A stretch of 35,369 nt of DNA from Patescibacteria group bacterium (GTDB lineage Bacteria > Patescibacteriota > Minisyncoccia > Phycocordibacterales > UBA12088): contig WFWH01000007.1 of NCBI GenBank assembly GCA_015491245.1, forward strand, positions 1-35,369. Direction: 5' to 3'. Below are positions 32,551-35,369 of the stretch, piece by piece (the stretch's first letter is position 1; each line of letters opens with the position of its first letter). The position numbers were made by a program, and so were the translations under genes. Below the pieces are notes generated by a model. That model did no database searches, was not told the origin of the DNA, and was given only the letters and a program-made list of their open reading frames with translations.

Positions 32551-33563
32551 TAGCGTTTGGTGATAATGCTGCGCTTGTAGGCATCCAAATGTTGGAGTGC
32601 CATGCCGGTGCCGCGCACCACGCACAGCGGGGCATCTTTGGCAAGCCGCGCGCGCACGCCGGTGCGGCGCAGCACCAGCTCGGGAAAGTGCCGCAGGAGC
32701 GAGGAGCCACCGGTCATGATAATGCCTTGGTCAATGATATCTGCCGCAAGTTCCGGCGGCGTGTTCTGCAGCACATCAGTCATCGCGCGGATAATCTCGC
32801 GCAATTCCCTTTGGATGGCGGCAACCACCTCATTGGTGCGTATCTCAGTGGTGCGCGGCAAGCCGCTCACCACCTCGCGCCCCTTCACCGTATGCACGAG
32901 CTCGTCGTCTACCGGCAGCGCCGCCCCTACCGCTATTTTTATCTCCTCCGCTGTTTTTTCCCCTATGGAGAGATTGTGTGCCTTTTTCACATAATCCACA
33001 ATGGCGCGGTCAATGCGGTTGCCCGCGCACTTTACGCTGGTAGCGGTGACGATGCCACCCAACGAGATGACGGCCACATCTATGGTGCCGCCGCCGATGT
33101 CCGCCACCATGTGCCCCTTGGCTTCTTGAATAGGTATGTTGGCACCAATTGCCGCAAGGATCGGTTCCTTCACCACAAAGGCGTTCCGCGCGCCCGCGTG
33201 AATGGCCGCCTCTATGACCGCGCGGCGCTCGGTGGAGGTAACACCTGCGGGTACGGAAATGAGCACATCGGGGCGCAGCAGGTTCCATCGCCCCAGCGCT
33301 TTGCGTATGTAGTACGTCAGCATCGCCTCCGTCACGCGGTAGTCGGCGATCACGCCATCCTTCATGGGCCGGTATGCCGTAATGTCATCGGGGGTACGCC
33401 CCAGCATGGCTTTTGCCTCATCGCCCACCGCCACCACCTTTTTCCCGTCGGGCCCTATTGCCACCACGGACGGCTCATTGAGCACAATGCCGCGCGAGGG
33501 CGCAAATACCAGTGTAGTGGTGGTGCCGAGGTCAATGCCGAGCTTGGGCGCCAGAGAGAACAT
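32550..33563 (-). CDS. mreB: Second MreB paralogue
   Basis: 337 aa, shorter than the copy at 17549-18625. The actin motifs are intact: LGIDLGTTTTLVFA, VADIGGGTIDVAVISLGG, VKEPILAAIGA and IIMTGGSSLLRHFPEL. It lacks the hydrophobic N-terminal extension, beginning MFSLAPKLGIDLG. No mreC or mreD follows; instead it is fused by a TAATG overlap to a VTT-domain gene. The -10 lies 8 bases before the ATG, so the message is probably leaderless. It is divergent from murA. A specialised filament or a filament co-assembling with MreB1 is possible. Confidence 0.94.
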   Translation of the reverse strand: MFSLAPKLGIDLGTTTTLVFAPSRGIVLNEPSVVAIGPDGKKVVAVGDEAKAMLGRTPDDITAYRPMKDGVIADYRVTEAMLTYYIRKALGRWNLLRPDVLISVPAGVTSTERRAVIEAAIHAGARNAFVVKEPILAAIGANIPIQEAKGHMVADIGGGTIDVAVISLGGIVTATSVKCAGNRIDRAIVDYVKKAHNLSIGEKTAEEIKIAVGAALPVDDELVHTVKGREVVSGLPRTTEIRTNEVVAAIQRELREIIRAMTDVLQNTPPELAADIIDQGIIMTGGSSLLRHFPELVLRRTGVRARLAKDAPLCVVRGTGMALQHLDAYKRSIITKR

Positions 33564-33571
33564 GGAGTTTC

Positions 33572-33620
33572 ATACTACGCTGAAAGGCGCGGCTTTTCAA
33601 TGCGCCTTCTATGGTATGCT
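33572..33620. promoter_or_regulatory. Interleaved divergent promoters of mreB2 (minus) and murA (plus)
   Basis: On the minus strand there is TTGAAA (33600-33595), 17 bp, then TAGTAT (33577-33572), with ATG at 33563. On the plus strand there is TTTTCA (33594-33599), 15 bp, then an extended -10 TGG-TATGCT (33615-33620), with ATG at 33631. The two -35 boxes are the same six or seven bases read in opposite directions. Both predicted start sites fall at or within a few bases of the start codons. Confidence 0.6.
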
Positions 33621-33630
33621 AGGGGGCGCT

Positions 33631-34956
33631 ATGGCACCCGTATTGAACTTCGTCATAGAAGGCGGCAGGCCGCTGAAAGGGACGGTAGAAACCAACCGTT
33701 CCAAAAATGGTGCGGTGGCGATTTTATGCGCCACACTCCTCAACCGCGGCACCACCACTCTCCGCCGCGTACCCAGAATTGAGGAAGTGTACCGCCTCTT
33801 GGAGGTTTTGGAGAGCATGGGGGTTGCGGTACGCTGGCGCGGCACCACGCTTACCCTCACGCCGCCCGCGCGCCTTACGCTCTCGCGGCTCAATGCGGAG
33901 GCGGCGCGTAAAACGCGCAGCATTATTCTCACCATGGGCCCTCTCCTGCATCGCCGCCGCGCATTTTCCCTGCCCCGATCCGGCGGCTGCAAACTGGGAA
34001 GCCGCACCGTCCGCCCCCATTTTTACGCACTGGAAACCCTGGGAGTATCGGTAGAAGATCGGCCGCACACGTGGCAGGTGCGCCACAAGGGGCTGCGCGC
34101 GGGGCGCGAAATTATCATGTATGAGTCGGGTGACACCGCAACGGAAAATGCGCTATTGGCAGCGGCGGGCATTGAGGGGGAGACGGTGATCAAGTACGCG
34201 AGCGCCAACTATATGGTGCAGGACCTCTGCTATTTTCTTGAAGCACTGGGGGTACGCATTGACGGCATCGGCACCACGACCCTCACGGTCCGCGGGAAAA
34301 AGGACATCCGGCGCAATGTCACCTATACCATTGCCGAAGACCCCACCGATGCCATGTTTTTCTTGGCAGCCGCCGCCACCACCCGCGCCGCGCTCACCAT
34401 TACGCGCGCACCCCTGCAGTTTCTTGAATTGGAGCTCGCGGTGCTGGAAAAAATGGGGCTGCGCTTCCGAACCGGACCGCGCTACGTTTCGGAGAACGGC
34501 AACACGGTGCTCACCGACATTGACGTATTCCCCTCACGGCTTTCCGCGCCGCCGGAGAAAATCCACGCGCGCCCCTATCCCGGGCTCAATATGGACAATC
34601 TTCCCTTCTTTGCCGTCATTGCCACCCAAGCGCAAGGCACCACTCTCATCCATGACTGGGTGTATGAAAAGCGCGCCTTGTATTTCACCGAGTTGGACAA
34701 ATTAGGTGCCGCCACCACCCTTGCCGACCCGCACCGCATTTTTATCCACGGCCCCACGCCCCTCCATGCCGCAGAGTTAGTGTGTCCTCCCGCCCTGCGC
34801 CCCGCCACTATTTTGCTCATCGGCATGCTTGCCGCGCGCGGCACCTCGCTCTTGCGCAACGTCTATTCCATCAATCGCGGCTATGAAGACTTGGCGCGGC
34901 GGCTGCGCCGCCTCGGGGCGCGGGTGCGCGTGCAAAAGGACACAACATTGCCATAG
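33631..34956 (+). CDS. murA: UDP-N-acetylglucosamine 1-carboxyvinyltransferase
   Basis: First committed step of peptidoglycan synthesis: transfers enolpyruvate from PEP to UDP-GlcNAc in the cytoplasm. 441 aa. The substrate-binding Lys-Asn is in SKNG (24-27). The catalytic loop SGGCKLG holds Cys120, the fosfomycin-target cysteine. YTIAEDPTDAMFFLAAAA carries the conserved Asp region. The end has DLARRLRRLGA with the usual arginine. The track start 33364 lies in the antisense of mreB2; ATG 33631 has AGGGGG nine bases upstream and begins with the normal LNFVIEGGRPLKGTV. Confidence 0.94.
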   Translation: MAPVLNFVIEGGRPLKGTVETNRSKNGAVAILCATLLNRGTTTLRRVPRIEEVYRLLEVLESMGVAVRWRGTTLTLTPPARLTLSRLNAEAARKTRSIILTMGPLLHRRRAFSLPRSGGCKLGSRTVRPHFYALETLGVSVEDRPHTWQVRHKGLRAGREIIMYESGDTATENALLAAAGIEGETVIKYASANYMVQDLCYFLEALGVRIDGIGTTTLTVRGKKDIRRNVTYTIAEDPTDAMFFLAAAATTRAALTITRAPLQFLELELAVLEKMGLRFRTGPRYVSENGNTVLTDIDVFPSRLSAPPEKIHARPYPGLNMDNLPFFAVIATQAQGTTLIHDWVYEKRALYFTELDKLGAATTLADPHRIFIHGPTPLHAAELVCPPALRPATILLIGMLAARGTSLLRNVYSINRGYEDLARRLRRLGARVRVQKDTTLP

Positions 34957-35006
34957 CGGCCCTCACCTAGCTTCTCCAGAGAAAAAAGGGGGGGTGCAAA
35001 ACACTA

Positions 35007-35129
35007 TTACGTAAAAAGCCACATCCCCACCGCCCCAAGGAGAAAGAGCACGTTCAGCGTGCGGAGGGTGTAGGGGTGGGTGAGGAAGCGAGGTAAACGA
35101 AATGGAATTGATGGGTGGTGCATCTTCAT
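35007..35129 (-). CDS. Tiny membrane protein, 40 aa (too short for ORF track)
   Basis: Minus-strand ATG 35129 to TAA 35007. The product begins MKMHHPSIPFRLPRFL and ends with one hydrophobic helix, LNVLFLLGAVGMWLFT. It lies 6 bases after the stop of the next small membrane gene, which suggests a pair. There is no Shine-Dalgarno sequence and no known family. The call rests on the helix, the open frame and the tight spacing. Confidence 0.4.
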   Translation of the reverse strand: MKMHHPSIPFRLPRFLTHPYTLRTLNVLFLLGAVGMWLFT

Positions 35130-35135
35130 ATTCGT

Positions 35136-35309
35136 TTAAAGGAGGTACCACGTCGTAATGAGATAGCCCACATACGCTGCAGCGGGAGCCCATAAGAGAA
35201 AGAAGTATTTCGCATGCGGCAGTTTCTCCTTGCGCCAGAGAACGTAGAGTATGATGCCCACCGCAATAACGGTGAAAACGAACGAGAGTTGGGCGAACCC
35301 TGACGCCAT
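35136..35309 (-). CDS. Small membrane protein, 57 aa
   Basis: From ATG 35309 (the track starts earlier, at 35360). Two membrane helices, FVFTVIAVGIILYVLW and YFFLLWAPAAAYVGYLITTWYL, are joined by a short basic loop RKEKLPHAK. GGAG directly precedes the ATG, closer than usual. No family is recognised. It is the first of two tiny membrane genes on the minus strand, and the right end of the window shows no other gene. Convergent with murA; the gap 34957-35006 holds no clear terminator. Confidence 0.55.
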   Translation of the reverse strand: MASGFAQLSFVFTVIAVGIILYVLWRKEKLPHAKYFFLLWAPAAAYVGYLITTWYLL

Positions 35310-35369
35310 CTCCGTGCGACGCGGCCAAATGGATGACGTATAAGGAGAAATAGCCACCACACCCCACCA

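Overview
The window looks like chromosomal DNA of a candidate phyla radiation (Patescibacteria) bacterium, most likely of the Parcubacteria type. That placement is inferred from gene content and protein style: a MurF-type ligase with a shortened N-terminus, a short MreD-like protein, a short ProRS without an editing insert, an unanchored VirD4/HerA-like ATPase, a giant Ala/Glu/Arg-rich helical protein, and few Shine-Dalgarno sequences. There is no rRNA or marker phylogeny to confirm it. TAG and TGA both end intact genes, so the code appears standard and UGA is not recoded as in SR1/Gracilibacteria.

Layout. (1) 1-1250: the end of an unidentified CDS with a terminator, a tRNA-Glu(CTC) with its own promoter and terminator, and a promoter-to-terminator unit of about 410 bp packed with perfect hairpins and a 70-codon ORF. 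A small minus-strand promoter/terminator pair follows. (2) 1250-6034, plus strand: a copper/sulfur/thiol stress block. It holds a rhodanese and a CopB-type P1B ATPase behind a promoter with a CsoR/CstR-like palindrome, then a DsbA-like oxidoreductase, a small Cys-motif membrane protein and a phosphoribosyltransferase. (3) 6061-7468: a coiled-coil protein, and an HtrA-like protease gene interrupted by one in-frame TAG. (4) 7544-12611, minus strand: a reduced dcw cluster mraZ-rsmH-ftsL-ftsI-murF behind four MraZ boxes at a 10-bp period. (5) 12645-19920, minus strand: proS-mreB-mreC-mreD-mrdA (elongasome, partly stop/start-coupled), then greA and lysS with a terminator. (6) 20117-22576, minus strand: holB-frr-rseP. 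(7) 22662-33563, minus strand: a 1623-aa helical protein, a Na+/H+ antiporter, a VirD4/HerA-like ATPase, a VTT/TVP38 membrane protein and a second mreB. (8) 33572-35309: murA, divergent from the second mreB through interleaved promoters, then two tiny membrane-protein ORFs.

Together the central genes form a cell-wall and cell-shape region. MurA and MurF act in precursor synthesis, FtsL and FtsI at the septum, and MreBCD with PBP2 in elongation, interspersed with translation genes (lysS, proS, frr, greA, tRNA-Glu). Several promoters place the predicted transcription start on or within a few bases of the start codon, which suggests common leaderless or near-leaderless transcription. The observations most worth checking are the structured 533-946 transcript, the in-frame amber codon in the HtrA-like protease, the operator in front of the rhodanese/CopB genes, the giant helical protein and the paired mreB paralogues. 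No CRISPR array, insertion sequence or phage gene was seen.
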